64,000 nt of DNA, taken from Nothophaeocryptopus gaeumannii. Its lineage: Eukaryota > Ascomycota > Dothideomycetes > Mycosphaerellales > Mycosphaerellaceae. Both the position numbers and the translations under genes were made by a program. This document shows, piece by piece, positions 1 to 11,772 of the stretch. The stretch spans positions 496,001 to 560,000 of the forward strand of contig JASISA010000010.1 in the NCBI GenBank assembly GCA_031771865.1, written 5' to 3'. Positions within the stretch are counted from its first letter, which is position 1. Every line of letters begins with the position of its first letter. Under the pieces are notes generated by a model. That model was not told the DNA's origin and ran no database searches. It was given only the letters and a program-made list of their open reading frames with translations.

Positions 1-141
1 CAGGATCTCAGAAAGTACGGGAGTGTGTCGCATGGCGGATTTGGCTTGGGCTTCGACCGGCTGCTATGCTACCTCAGTGGAGTGGGCAGTATTCGCGATA
101 TCGTTGCTTTTCCGCGGTGGTATGCGCGGTGTGACTGCTGA
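1..141 (+). CDS. Asparaginyl-tRNA synthetase, C-terminal end (partial)
   Basis: The first frame is open from base 1 to a TGA at 139-141 and encodes 46 residues. It reads as the tail of a class II aminoacyl-tRNA synthetase: the glycine-rich motif 3 (HGGFGLGFDRL) is followed by a stretch containing IRDIVAFPRW and ending in a short CDC tail, as in fungal cytosolic asparaginyl-tRNA synthetases. The enzyme charges tRNA-Asn using ATP; motif 3 contributes the arginine that binds ATP. The 5' part lies outside the window. AspRS shares the fold, but the IRD..PFPR pattern favours AsnRS. Confidence 0.8.
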   Translation, partial: QDLRKYGSVSHGGFGLGFDRLLCYLSGVGSIRDIVAFPRWYARCDC

Positions 142-939
142 GAACAAGACGCAGTCCGCAGATATACACCCCTTACAGTCTGTATATACAGCGTATCACT
201 CACAAAGCTGAACACTGCCGCTCTTGCGACAAACACGCAGGCATCAGCGCGGTGATTAAATTTTTACGAGATGAGGTCAAGGAACCCGAGTGGCAGCCAA
301 GAAGTGCACAGCGAGTAAGGTGCATGGAGGAGCCGTAGGGCAAAAGGTGCCTGCCGGTTCTGGAATAAATCAAGCGACTTCGGACGCTCTAGTGTCGTCT
401 GAGCAAGCAGGGGGGCTGGACGAGCTGTCGCTCCGAGACGCGTGTGATGAGATGACATCTCCGTTGCGATCGATTCTCCGTGTGCAGAGACGTGTCATGC
501 GAAGACGAAGAAACCGGCAGTGTTGGAGGTGTTGATAATGGAGGGATCGACAAAGGTAATAGAGAGGTACTTTCTCCTCGGCATTGATCGATTTCAGACT
601 AGAGGCTTGCATTTGAGAAAGGTGATGTCTTGTGCACGCATAGATTCATAGCACGGATCACAGCGAATGAATAGAGTTGCCGCGGAACCTTTTGGCTGCA
701 GAAAGTCACCACTCCTCTCGAATTCTAGAGTCTTCCTCCTCAAGACACCTGCATCTTTTGATCACTACATCCCGCCTTTGTCTATTGTACACCCTACTTT
801 CATACCGGAGTTGCTGGCTGCATTGTTGGACAAGACGACACAGGCGTTCGGAATTCCCGCGGACAAGACCCCAGCGACCCGATATCTGATCTTTTGATTG
901 CGCGACGCATCCACCAGCCAGCCCTTTCACACATTACGC
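142..939. other. Intergenic region
   Basis: This stretch lies between the synthetase stop and the carrier start. Short overlapping frames exist on both strands but none resembles a known family or has a consistent intron pattern. It presumably holds the synthetase terminator and the carrier promoter. No repeat was noticed. Confidence 0.5.
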
Positions 940-2225
940 ATGTCCAGCTCGACCGCTACACCCGCAATCGTGGAGTCCATTGTTAGTCCGCCACGCCATA
1001 TGGCGGCGCACGACAAGGTGGTCCTTGAAGAGGCGGACGAATACGAATATGAGTATGTCGCAAAGAAGTACAGAGGCGAATGGACACAGCTAATGCCTCT
1101 ACGGGTCTCTGCCGCCAAACTTCTCCCTGGCCGCCAATATGGCCGCTGGCGCCTTCGCTGGCATTGCTGTGTGTTGATACAATGCGGAAAAGGAGGACGC
1201 ATATTAGCTGACGAGTCGCAAAGGAACATTCGGTCATGTATCCCATCGACCTGCTAAAGGTACGCTTCTCCTCGGAGCCATCGGGCTCGCAAGCCAAGGC
1301 TGGTTGCTCATGCTTTTTCTCAGACACGAATGCAAGTCGTCAACCCGACACCGGCTGCGATGTACACAGGCATCGGAAATGCCATTGCGACGATATCAAG
1401 AGTAGAAGGGTATATGTCATTATGGAGAGGACTGTCTTCGGTGGTGGTGGGAGCAGGTGCGCAACACCTCCGGATACCTTCTTTTCGCTGCGCATTCTGA
1501 CAACGCGATACAGGACCTGCACACGCGGTGTATTTTGCCACGTACGAGGTTGTCAAGCAGTCAATGGGCGGAAACGCTGCTGGACACCATCCAGTTGCAG
1601 CTGGTGAGCGACGAGCACACTGATTATTCCGCAGCAAGCTCAGCTACTGACCGGATGTTCAGCGTCTAGTGGAGCCTGTGCAACCATTGCCAGCGATGCT
1701 TTCATGAACCCATTTGATGTGATCAAGCAGCGGATGCAGGTCCATGGATCTACTTACTCCTCGATTGGTGACTGCGCGCGTCAAGTATGGCGGCACGAGG
1801 GCATGCGCGCCTTTTACGTCTCCTACCCAACCACGCTCACCATGACCGTCCCGTTCACCGCCCTCCAGTTCACCGCCTACGAATCCCTCACGAAATTCAT
1901 GCAAAACCAGCGCAGGCCTGGATACGACCCCCTTACACATTGCACAGCAGGTGGTCTGGCTGGAGGATTTGCTGCCGCTGCCACTACACCTCTCGACGTC
2001 ATCAAGACCCTGCTTCAAACACGAGGAGCCGCGAGCGATCCTGAAATTCGATCATGTCGAGGACTATTCCCTGCTGCGAGCATAATCTGGAGAAGAGAGG
2101 GCATGAAAGGTTTCTTCCGAGGCATGAAGGCACGTGTTGTCACAGCCGCGCCTAGCACAGCTATCTGCTGGTCTGCGTATGAGCTTGCCAAGGCATACTT
2201 CATTCGCGTGCAAGAGGAGAGCTGA
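940..2225 (+). CDS. Mitochondrial carrier, mitoferrin (Mrs3/Mrs4) type
   Basis: Six exons give a mitochondrial carrier family protein of about 310 residues: 940-1052, 1105-1168, 1224-1259, 1324-1456, 1514-1603 and 1663-2225. All three carrier repeats are present, with signatures PIDLLKTRMQ, PFDVIKQRMQ and PLDVIKTLLQ. The order and wording match mitoferrins, which import iron across the inner mitochondrial membrane for heme and Fe-S synthesis. The N-terminus is short and acidic (DEYEYE) before the first repeat. Five introns keep the frame; four have normal ends. Intron 1 (1053-1104) has a good donor and a CTAAT branch site but ends in GG where AG is expected. No alternative AG nearby preserves the frame, so this is either a base error, a non-canonical intron or a splice lesion. 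The family call is firm; the iron substrate is inferred from similarity. Confidence 0.85.
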
Positions 2226-3270
2226 AGAGCTGCACAAGGGAATGGGTATGCCTCAGCGTAGGTGCGGTCCAATGTGGCTGCCAGATTCCGGCTCGCGAGG
2301 TCGTGGCGAGGACAAGTTCCGCTGACAGAGGACGCCGCTTGATAAGAGACAAGAGAGGCGAGAAGCCGGACTTTGGAATCGCAGCATAGACGGGCGGAGG
2401 GCGGACCGGACAGCACGGACGGTTTAAGCAAAACTACCTGACGGTAACGAAAGGACCGACTCTCGAAATTTTTGTGATCATGGCGTGGCGCTTGGAGATG
2501 GACATGCTGGGGTTGTGGAAAAGTGTACGACCGCTGCAAGAATCAAGACCTCCAGCGCAGAACTTTTGACGGCGTTTGAGAGGGCCCATGGACGACCGGT
2601 CCCAGTGATGGCGACTCATCACGAACCATCTTGACAGGCAAATGTGTAATAGAGATCTCGGCGTCTATGAACTCGGAACGGTCGGAGGACCGGTGTACAT
2701 AATCTTAACAATCTGGCTTCAGAAGGCCTTTGATACATTTCACCTCATTAGAAAGAGTGAAGACGGAGGGCGAGGTATGTGCTCTGGCAAATTTGGTGTC
2801 ACTGATCTACCCTATACGCGGATCAGCACCAGCCCCTGCACAAGTACGACTGAGAGAGAGAGTCAATGCTGGGGTTATTGAAGGTCGAAGCAGTGGGCGT
2901 TAGAGGAAATCGCTGGCCCTGCCAAGCCTCGATACAGCACGGACCAGGCTTACTAATTGCATTCAACCTTACGTGTGCCATGGTCAAGAAGGTGCGGTGC
3001 GGTGCGAGGCGGTGATGAAGACGGGAGAGGGCGGTATCGTCCGCGGTAACTATCAGACGAGTCCTATCGCCGTGCAAAGACGATGTCGCTCTTCGATGTC
3101 GCTCTTGATCAAACCAGGAGCTCCATCCTCTCGCGTCTAGTACTATATGAGATCTGACATCTGACATCTGACATCTGACTAGGTTGTCCGTAAACCCGGG
3201 CAACCACCACCTCACACGGTTACACCCCAGTAAAACAGATCCATGAAGATCCGTGAGCGCGGCTCACAGC
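2226..3270. other. Intergenic region with short tandem repeats
   Basis: No gene was recognised between the carrier and the regulator. Two short repeats are visible: a 13-base unit beginning gatgtcgctctt twice at 3082-3107, and four copies of a 7-base unit at 3152-3179. The latter sits about 90 bases upstream of the regulator start and therefore in its promoter or 5' leader. Confidence 0.5.
3152..3179. repeat. Tandem repeat (atctgac)x4
   Basis: Four perfect copies of the 7-base unit atctgac lie in a row, about 90 bases upstream of the Zn2Cys6 regulator start codon. A microsatellite this short could vary between strains. No function is implied. Confidence 0.9.
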
Positions 3271-5574
3271 ATGCCTGATCCGATAGGACGTGTCAAGGCC
3301 TGTACCGAGTGCCGCCAGCAAAAGGTACACGTAGCTTCATTGCCCGTGATACTGATATTGATACTAACAGGACGCCTCAGGTACGCTGTGACGCCTTTCG
3401 AGACTACTCGCAGCCATGCACGCGCTGCCGTGCTGCCAACCTGCCATGCCTCATCTCCAGGGACTTTCAGCGGAGGAAGCGCCAGTCGTATGTATATGAA
3501 ACATCAAATATCAACAAATGGGCGGTGAAGCTTGTTCTGACCTAGTATAGAAAAGCCCAGATGCAACATGAGCTCGACCGACTGAAGGCGCAAGTCGACG
3601 GCGACACCGATAGCCACGCCGGGTCGGACTACATCACGCCTCCGGACACTCACAATCCTGGGCCCAGCTCCCATGCCAACATCCATGACAGTCCTTCCCA
3701 CAGCTCTCGAAGCCATCCAACGCCCGCCACACATGCCGCATCACCACGCTCTTTGCGGCACATACTGCAAACTACATCTTCGCCTCAAGTCAACCAGCAG
3801 AGCTATGGCAGTTCGCACATCCCAACTTTCCAAGCCACAGAAGATCGAGTGATTGAAGGCATCTTGATTCAGAGTCACACCATTGACGACTGTTATACCA
3901 TCTTCTTGACTCACTATGCCCCGCATATGGAAGGTCTCTTTGATGAGAAGGTTACTCCAAACGAGCGCTACCAGCAGTCGCCTCTGCTATTCTGGACAAT
4001 GATCTTCACCGGCTCTCGAAAATACCCACCAGATCCAACTGTTTACGATAGAATAGCAGAACCGATTCTGGAGCTCGCCTTCAAATCTATGATACGCCCA
4101 GTCCAGCCCCTGCCGGTCATCATCTCCGCCGTCATTCTCTGTACGTGGCCTCTGCCATTCGACATGATTTATCGGGATCCATCTCAGGCTCTAGGAGGTG
4201 CAGCTATGGGGCTTGCGATCCAGAACGGTCTGCACATGTACACCCGAGAACAAGACTTTATCGTGAGGTCGTTGAACTCACAGGCTGGCCCTCCCAGTAA
4301 TCCTTCGCTTTTCACGCGAACTAGAGATGAGGCAGTGGTAGTGCGAACGCGAATATGGGCGTACTGCTTGCTAACATTCCAAACGTCGAACATCAACGAT
4401 GGGTTGCCTCCCATATCCATCGTGCCCTGCTTCCGGCGATCTGAGACGTACGGGGAGATTGCGGCGCTGCTTCCAGAGTTCACGGGCTATCGACTCAAGT
4501 GCCACAAGATTCAAATCGAAGCCACCAACATGGTAGCTGGATCTTGTGACTTGAGCGGCAAAGAACAGGATCGGACGCTGAATGCGCTGATCATATCCTA
4601 CGATGACCGTATTCGAGACATTCCTCTGCCTCCCGACAGCCCATTATGTATGTTGACATGCGTCAAATCAAGCTACCTTCACATCCGCTAATGTATCTAC
4701 AGGCGAATTCATCAGGTGCTGTGCCCGGCAGACCGTTTTAGGCCTTGTATGGGTAGCACAGCAGGAACCTGAACATTACCATCTATTACAACTCTACAAG
4801 GTCTGTTTGGAAAACATCAATGCCGCTTTCCGCCTGAACGAGGAGATCGAAGAATTCACATACTACATGCCACATTACTTCCTCCGAATGCTACTGTACT
4901 CTGCTGGTGTCATTATTCGGATCTCGAAGAGCCATCTGATGGAAAGGCTCAGCATCGGGGAAGCCGAGACCGCCGTCTTTGGATTGTTGGATATCTTGAA
5001 GAGCCGCAACATGCGAATCAATGATCTTTATTCAGTCACCATTTTGATGATGACCCAGCTTTGGACAAGCAAGAAGGCCTTCTCTCGAGAGGGAGGGCCA
5101 CAGAATGGTTTGCGAGTGGATATGCGGTACCGCTTGGTAGGTGGCCACTTGCATCATTCTCCTCGCAACGAGTACTGACGTTCGTAGACATTGAACCCAG
5201 TCTTTGACAACTTTTGGTGGTGGAGAATGGAATTCGGTGGTCCTCCTCCGCTCCCAAGTGAAGAAACCCAGAAGTCGCAGCCTCAACCGCCTCAGCGACA
5301 GCCATCCCGACCCCAAGTCGACACCATGTCTGGCCCGCCTGTCATGGGCATGGCTCCCCCGCAAGCCTTCGAGACCACGACCTCTCTGACTTTAAACGCT
5401 CCAGGCATGCCCGCACCCTTGGATGATTCTTTACAGGGTATGGCTCGATTTGACACAATATACCAGGATTTCATGGACTGGTGGGACTTCAGCCAGTTTC
5501 CGACGAACATGTTCCCGAATGAAGGCATGCCTGTGGATATGAATCTGCCGCAAGGGCAGATGTATGGAGCTTAG
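3271..5574 (+). CDS. Zn(II)2Cys6 transcription factor, War1-like
   Basis: Five exons (3271-3324, 3381-3487, 3551-4647, 4703-5136, 5188-5574) encode 692 residues; the ATG at 3271 lies 8 codons before the first zinc cysteine. The binuclear zinc cluster fits C-x2-C-x6-C-x9-C-x2-C-x6-C, starting ACTECRQQK and split by an intron after the lysine, as in many fungal C6 factors. A basic linker and a short coiled-coil-like stretch (MQHELDRLKAQ) follow. A Ser/Pro/His-rich spacer then leads to the middle homology region. The C-terminus is rich in Pro, Gln and Met with a WWDFSQF motif, a plausible activation region. The cluster and layout recall War1, which controls weak-acid efflux in yeasts, but this is resemblance only. 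The gene is convergent with a DHA1 antiporter whose stop lies 81 bases away, a plausible but untested target. Confidence 0.88.
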
Positions 5575-5655
5575 AAGGACCTCGGCCCAGAAGCAATCTC
5601 ACACGCAATTACGAGGAGCGAATTGACCGTCGCAAGTATCCATTCGTCGTACAAG

Positions 5656-7678
5656 CTAGGGAGTGGCGGTCGGCTCATGACGGTCTGCTTGACCATCCTC
5701 TTCCGCCTTCTGCTCCTCTTCCGCCTTCTGCTCATCGCTATCGTAAGTGGACTCCTGTCGCGAATCGGCGCGAAGCCGTTCCATGAAGGCTGCGGATTCT
5801 GCTGCATACTTGCACCTTGCACGTATTGCTGCTCCATACTTGTAGAACAGGAATGGGAATGGCAAGCACGCCAGGCTCAAGAACGCTGGGATCGACGCAG
5901 CCCAATGAATGCCCAGATTGTCAAACACTGCAATACGTCAGATGGATGCAAGATTTCTTGATCAGCTGCTGAACTTACTCTGTGTGGTGAACAGCGGAAA
6001 GACGGCGCCGAATATTGAACGCATCACCGTGGCAGCGGCCAGGACGGAGGCGGCATACATCGTGTAGGCATCTATGAGATAGCCGAGGGCACTCAAGAAG
6101 ATCAAGACCAAGCCGAAACCGAAGAAGCTGCTAGCAATAATGCTGACGCTCCAATGGATGGACGGAGCATTGGTCCAAGCAAACCTGCGAGGTGGCGTTA
6201 GAACCGGGATATGTTTGTCCAGAGCAGATACTCACCAGAAGAGACCCACTGGCACTGCGATTGCACCAAGCATACAACCAGTGAGGCGTAACTCTGGAGG
6301 CGCTGTCCCACGCAATCTCTTCGTCTGCTTCACGTAATGGCGGTTGAAGAAGACAGATGCCGGAAAGACACCAAGCCACATGCCCGTCAGCACTCCGAGA
6401 AACGACAAGCCACCGACACCCGCGTTCCACCCTCGCTTTTCCTGGTACACGATGGGGAAAGCGCCGAAGCACATATACAAGACCCCATACAGGATGGCCA
6501 TGTACATACTCAGAATAAGGACGATCGGCTCCTTGAATAGCAATACCCATGGTCGTTGAAGAGACGTCTGCATGAGTTTTCTTGGGCTTGCTTTTTTGGC
6601 TTCGATATCGAGCCGACTTTTGTACGTCTTGCTGGTCATTGTGCTGAGCAGCTTCGCTCTGCGTCGCAGTAGTACGGGCGCATACGTCTCTGGTACCAAC
6701 CAAGTGCCTATAGGTTGTCAGTAGACGTTGAAACTCCCATCGGGCAGGACCTTACCAAGCACCAGGACAACGGCAGTGAAGAGGGTCAGAACGCCGAGAA
6801 CCCAGCGCCAGCCTACAGTCTCGCTGACGAAGCCACCTACAAGCGGGCCTGCAATACGTCAGCGTTTGGGTAAAGAGCGAGCTTTGCATCTGCGTACCCA
6901 GGGTGGGACCCATCCTGTTGTTCACACCGACATCAGCAATGGCATGGAGTACCGAGTCACGAGGACACTGAAAGAGCTCACCATGGTGAGAGAGAGTAGA
7001 CGGCCAATGCCAATCCTCTCTCTTGAGCAACCCAGATGTCGGAGATGACCGCAGCTGTGTTGTTGACCGATGCTGAGCCTGTCGCGACTGTCAGCTCTGT
7101 GCATGCCTCCTCAATCGGCCCGCGCATCGTCACGCACCAATGGATCCGGCAAAGAAGCGCAAGATGATCAGCGTCCAGATGTTCTGCGAAGCGATCGTTC
7201 CGCCGTTAAATGCGACCAACCCGGCATAGGTTAGGACAAAGATGACCTGCCTCCCGTACAGTTCTGAGAGAGGTCCCCAGCTGAGATTGAAGCCGTCAGC
7301 ACCTTCTCTCTGTGATATACAACCTTTCGAGCCCACTCACAGCAATGGACCCAGCCCGAATCCAAACACAAATACCGATAGCCCAAGTGTGAACACTTCC
7401 TGGCTGCAGTGGAAGTGCCCTATGATCTCTCCTGCAGCTCCAGTGTAGGCGCTGGAGCAAAACGCCACAGCGAAACACTCCAATGCGACGAGAAGGCTAA
7501 TGAGCCATTTTCTTGCTTTGCTGTATTGCAGGGGGTTCTGAGGATCCCTGGGCATCCATACCACGATGAATGGATCGTCTGGAGTGCCGCTGCCTTCATG
7601 AGGGTAGGCTAATACATCTTCTGCAACGCTGCAGTAGCCGCAAATTAGTCGTTTCGAGAACGTGGCTGCCTTATCCAT
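5656..7678 (-). CDS. MFS transporter, DHA1 drug:H+ antiporter family
   Basis: Eight exons on the minus strand (7678-7341, 7280-7138, 7078-6982, 6914-6898, 6848-6756, 6707-6236, 6184-5979, 5927-5656) splice in frame to 545 residues; exon 4 is only 17 bases. The N-terminus carries the DHA1-type approach to membrane segment 1 (PRDPQNPLQYSKARKW). The loop 2-3 motif is WGPLSELYGRQ, and the central loop begins PETYAPVLLRRRAK, typical of 12-segment fungal polyamine and multidrug exporters. The C-terminal tail after the last segment is acidic with a short Glu-Gln-Lys repeat. All introns have GT..AG ends and the gene looks intact. Substrate cannot be read from sequence. It converges on the War1-like regulator. 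Confidence 0.88.
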
Positions 7679-8690
7679 AGTCGCCGCCGATTCTTTTCGA
7701 TACCCATTCCTTGAGCTGAGTCGAGCACCACCTATCTTTGAGTCTTATAGTCAATTCAACAAAATACTGCTTCGGGGACGGGTCTACTACATTGCCGGCT
7801 TACTCACTAGGCATTACATCTATTAACAGGGTTCTAGTTCCGAAGATCTTGGGAGACCTACTTTCCTAAAACCATGTTGGGGCGCCATGTGGGCGCAAAC
7901 CACGCGGGATGCAGGGTTGGTTTCTGGACGGTGACAGCCGGCTGTTTCCGACTTGGGTAACATTTTCATGTTATCTTCACGACCCCATCGGATCCCACGA
8001 CTGCCGTGCTCTGCTCTGCAGAATACCGTCGTCATTACGCTTGGTTACCGGTAGTTGGAGCCTGGGCATTGATCTCGGAATAGTATCCTCGAGGTCGCCC
8101 GGTCTTGATTGCTGGCCGAACACCGATCACCTAGAGCCGTACCAGTGTTTGTGACATCATCTGCAACAGGTTCATGATCCGGTGGTTCAAGTCGAGACAG
8201 AGGAGGACGACAACTTCTCTGGCATTCAGCCTTTGTCATCACCTTTCAATGTTGGAGGATACTCGGCACCGAGCCTGTATAAATGGCGAGAGCATGAGCG
8301 GCTTCTGTTCTGCGCAAATCCCCAAGATGAGAACTCTCTGACGGTATCTGTTCCATTTCGGATGGCAAGCGACGAAAGAGGCATCTGAATTGCACAAAGG
8401 CGTTCAAGTGTATGATCGATTGATCAAGCTATCGTTGAGGTCCTTCTTTGTCTTTCAAAGACCACTGACGAACAACTTTTACGGCCTCGCCGACGGTCGT
8501 GATTCCAAATGCGGAGAGCGACGACATTCCATCATGTGCAGCAACAGCGATCATATGATGGGAATTGCAATGTTCACCGCGGCGGAGCCAGCAGGTGCGC
8601 TTGTGAAAATTGCTGTCGCGGCTACGACAAGACTCCGACCCTCAACTGCTGCACGCTTGGTGCGAACAACAGCACACCACTACCTCAGAG
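7679..8690. other. Intergenic region
   Basis: About 1 kb separates the transporter start from the O-methyltransferase remnant. Short open frames exist on both strands, but none shows a family motif. The stretch just before 8690 may contain eroded 5' sequence of the methyltransferase, because one frame stays open into it from 8610. Confidence 0.4.
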
Positions 8691-9851
8691 ATGATGGGTA
8701 GCCAAGCAACTCAAAGCCCTAAGGCCATGGCTGAAGCTATGCTCACCCTTACGCGCAATCCACCATCCGATACAACAGAACGCAAAACCCTCTATGAAGC
8801 AGCTAGATCGTTGATGCTGGCGGTCGAGTCGGAGCATGAGGTGACACACCGAATCTGCTACGCGGTATGGAACAGATGAGTCGGGCTTGATATGATTGAG
8901 ACTGATGGTATATGATAGGGACTCCCTCTGCAGCTGGCACAGGTTGCGATCGACACCGGCCTGTTCAAAGAACTTGCGGAGCATCCAGAGACATGATTCG
9001 CCCTCTCAGAGCTCGCAGGACTCCTTACCGGCGATCCAAAGCTCGCACCAAGAATCATCAGAGGAGCCGCAGCTTATGGGCTTGTGAGTATATATGAAGA
9101 CAAGGACCGTCAGCGCTTCGAGCAACACGAAGACGTTCGCCGACGAGGGAGTCGAAGGGAGCGTCAAGAAAATGGTCCTCACTGTCGCGCGCATTCAGTC
9201 CGGAATCCCGCAGTTCCTTCAGAAGACTGGGTTCGCGAACCCCACAGACTCCAAGAATTGCCCGATGCAACCCGCCCTCAACACATCAGACACCTTGTTC
9301 GAATGGCTCGGCAGCATCCCGAGAACTTGGCTGCCTTCACAACGCACATGACCGCCTCGCGGAAGGGCCAGAAGACTTGGATTGGGAACGAGAAGCTCTT
9401 GCCTTCGTATGACTTTGAGATCTCTCGATCCGACCTGACGAACAGAAGACTCCTCTTCGTCGACGTTGGAAGTGGTATCGGGCATCAGCCAATCGCCTTG
9501 CGCCCTCATCACCCACTCTTACGCGGCGCCATAATACTTCAAGGCCTATCAGAGACTATAGCATTGGTCCACGACTTCTTCACACAGCAGCCGGTTACTG
9601 GAGCTAAAGCCGACTACCTTAAGAACATCCTCCACGACTGGCCGGATGCAGACTGTCTCTTCATTCTACGATATCTTCGAGCCGCGATGGCGGAAGATTC
9701 TGTTGTGCTCATCGACGAGACTGTCATCGAAGAGACGCGTGCGAACTGGATGCAAGTCAATTACGATCTGGCTTTGATGGCGGCTCTGGCTGCGATGCAG
9801 AAAACGGCTGAGCAGTGGCGAGAGCTGCTTAAGACTGTATACAGGATTTGA
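8691..9851 (+). pseudogene. Decayed SAM-dependent O-methyltransferase (COMT-like)
   Basis: The stretch reads as a fungal secondary-metabolite O-methyltransferase, with several lesions. A first exon ends near 8870, before a plausible intron to about 8920. The winged-helix N-terminal domain follows and is interrupted by TGA at 8994-8996, between PET and FALSELAG. The frame then shifts near 9110 and shifts back near 9315. Downstream are the SAM-binding loop (LFVDVGSGIGHQ), a short deletion relative to usual family spacing, then VHDFFTQQPV and the catalytic-histidine region ILHDWPDADC. The C-terminus stops early after EQWRELLKT. The family normally methylates hydroxyl groups of polyketides or phenolics. 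One stop, two opposite frameshifts, a deletion and a short end make decay more likely than sequencing error. The start codon is uncertain. Confidence 0.8.
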
Positions 9852-10640
9852 GTCGGGGGAGATTCGGCAGTACGATACAAGCGGGAAGGAGTGGACAGTT
9901 TGATCATTGGTGTTCCGGTCTAGCGAGATTGGCCTTTCCTGGATTTACGAGGGACGCATAACGAGACCAGCGGAAAAGGTTTGAGCGTTTTGCGAGTGTG
10001 ATAAATTACAGCACGGACTGCGAGAGAGGATGAGCTACACGGCGGAGAAGTTTTGAGCGTTCTGCGATTGAAACTGAATAAGAAAACCACTTGAAGTGAG
10101 GCCCAGACCTTCTTCTATCCCACAACCTCCCTCTCACCTCCCATTCCCTTCAAGAAACAGCGATACTACTTGACCCGTTGCACGCAAGAAGTAAAGACTT
10201 CAAGAAAGCCATGCTTGAATCGTTGCCTTGAGTCTTGGTCTTTGGGATTTCTTCCTCTTGCAACTTCGCGTTTTTGAGACCTGATCCGCGGCTACATCCA
10301 GAGCAATGGCTAAATGCTATTTGAGAGGTCAATGGGTTTAGGCTTGTAAGTGGTCAGCCACATGGAGCTTGAGTACGTAGATGGACGACGTGAAGTCAGC
10401 GGCAAAAGAACTGAACATCAAAAATGTTGGAAGTGCATAGGCTGATGAACATAGTCGAAGTCGTTCGCTGCTAATGTCGTGTCGAATACTTACCTCATGA
10501 GGAAGGTGGGTGTTGTAGGACCCAGCTGGTCGTCATTGATCGACATGGAGCGAGTCGAGGCGTCTTTGTGCTGAATATACTCCGGAGTAGGTCGTTCGAG
10601 AACTCAGCATCGATCTTGTGAGCTCTTACCAGTTGTTGAG
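9852..10640. other. Intergenic region
   Basis: No coding family was recognised between the two decayed genes. A pair of partly similar short segments (around 9975-9995 and 10045-10065, both containing a ttttgagcgttctgcga/ttttgcgag-like phrase) hints at a small local duplication. Nothing else was seen. Confidence 0.4.
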
Positions 10641-11453
10641 ATGCTCAACCCAACATCCTACCTCACAGCTCTTGCGGCTTTGGCATCACTCACCACCACC
10701 ACCTCTCCCCTCACAGCCCGCCAATCTTGCCCCAACATGCACATCTTCGGCGCCCGCGAGACCACCGCTCCAGCAGGCCACTGCTCAGCTGGCACCTTTG
10801 TCAACGAAATCTTACACGCCTATTCTGGCTTCACCGCCGAAGCAATCAATTATCCAGCGGCGGGGAACAGTAACAGCGCCTATGCATCTTCCGTGCTTAT
10901 GGAACGCAGAGTATTGCGAACCAGATCAATGCATTGAACTTGAAGTGCCCAAATGCGAAGTTGGTTTTGGTGGGGTATTCGCAAGTGAGTCCCGAGGAAG
11001 TGCGTGGGGGACAAGAACCAGGAGTGAGGCTGATGATGGTAATGTTGGGCGCTCAGGCTGGCAACAACGCACGCTGCGGAGGCGGTAATCGAAATCAGGG
11101 CGTGACTTGTATCAATTCCCTGATCGCCTCATCTGCGGCTTCCGCGATGAAGGCTGTCATTTGGGCGGGAAACCCAAGGAACTCGCCAGCTGAGACGTTC
11201 CGTTATGGCAGTTGCACAGCGAGCGGCGTGAGTATTGTAAGGTTTTTTTGGGAGTCCATGTGCTGAGTCCTTTGTCAAGTTCGATGCCCGTCAATCTGGG
11301 TTCTCCTGTGCCGCATATCAGTCAATGATTTGATCATATTGCGATGCATCAGATCCGTACTGTTGCAATGGGATCGATGATGCTACTCATGAAGGATAAG
11401 GCAGTGAGTACGGATCGAATGCGCTGACGTTCGTAAAATCGAAGTTGGGATGA
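10641..11453 (+). pseudogene. Decayed secreted cutinase / acetylxylan esterase (CE5-like)
   Basis: A signal peptide and a cutinase-fold enzyme can be followed across three exons (10641-10983, 11057-11227, 11280-11453). After a hydrophobic leader comes CPNMHIFGARETTAP, then the stretch leading to the nucleophile loop LVLVGYSQ, then the disulfide region RCGGGNRNQG. The C-terminal catalytic region SYCDASDPYCCNG follows, then a helix ending LTFVKSKLG. The frame breaks by one base near 10890. The glycine after GYSQ is replaced and several residues there are missing. In-frame stops occur at 11331-11333 and 11397-11399. Intact members hydrolyse cutin or deacetylate xylan outside the cell. Both introns still have GT..AG ends, so decay is fairly recent. 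Confidence 0.82.
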
Positions 11454-11567
11454 TGCTACGACCCAAAAAGAGACGACAAACGACAGTTATCAGGCTGAGC
11501 GGAAAGGCGCTAGGTCAGCGGGTTGTCAGCGGCAAGGTGTGCTGTCTGATGCGCTTGCTGTCCTGTT

Positions 11568-11584
11568 ATTGTTGTTGTTGTTGT
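11568..11584. repeat. Short (gtt)n triplet run
   Basis: An uninterrupted gtt/ttg triplet run lies between the cutinase remnant and the 3' end of the CRAL-TRIO gene. It is a simple microsatellite in non-coding sequence; no function is evident. Confidence 0.7.
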
Positions 11585-11772
11585 CAGCCAGAGTCGCACT
11601 TTTGTACCTTTCAGTCCGCGAATTCATATTTGATAACTCCAAGGCAGTGTTGTGCACATTCGAAAGTACAGCGTCGATTTGAAGCTGTACAAGAGATAAG
11701 TCTTGGTATTCTTTGCCTCCCAGCCATTATTAGAGGCGAGCCATACTTCTGTTCATGCCTCATGCCATGCAT

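Noticed and set aside
1053..1089. Use of the ACAG at 1086-1089 as acceptor for carrier intron 1
   Set aside because: It puts TAA in frame immediately, before the first carrier repeat.
11568..11584. CRISPR-like or regulatory repeat
   Set aside because: Only a simple triplet microsatellite; CRISPR arrays are not expected in a fungal nuclear genome.
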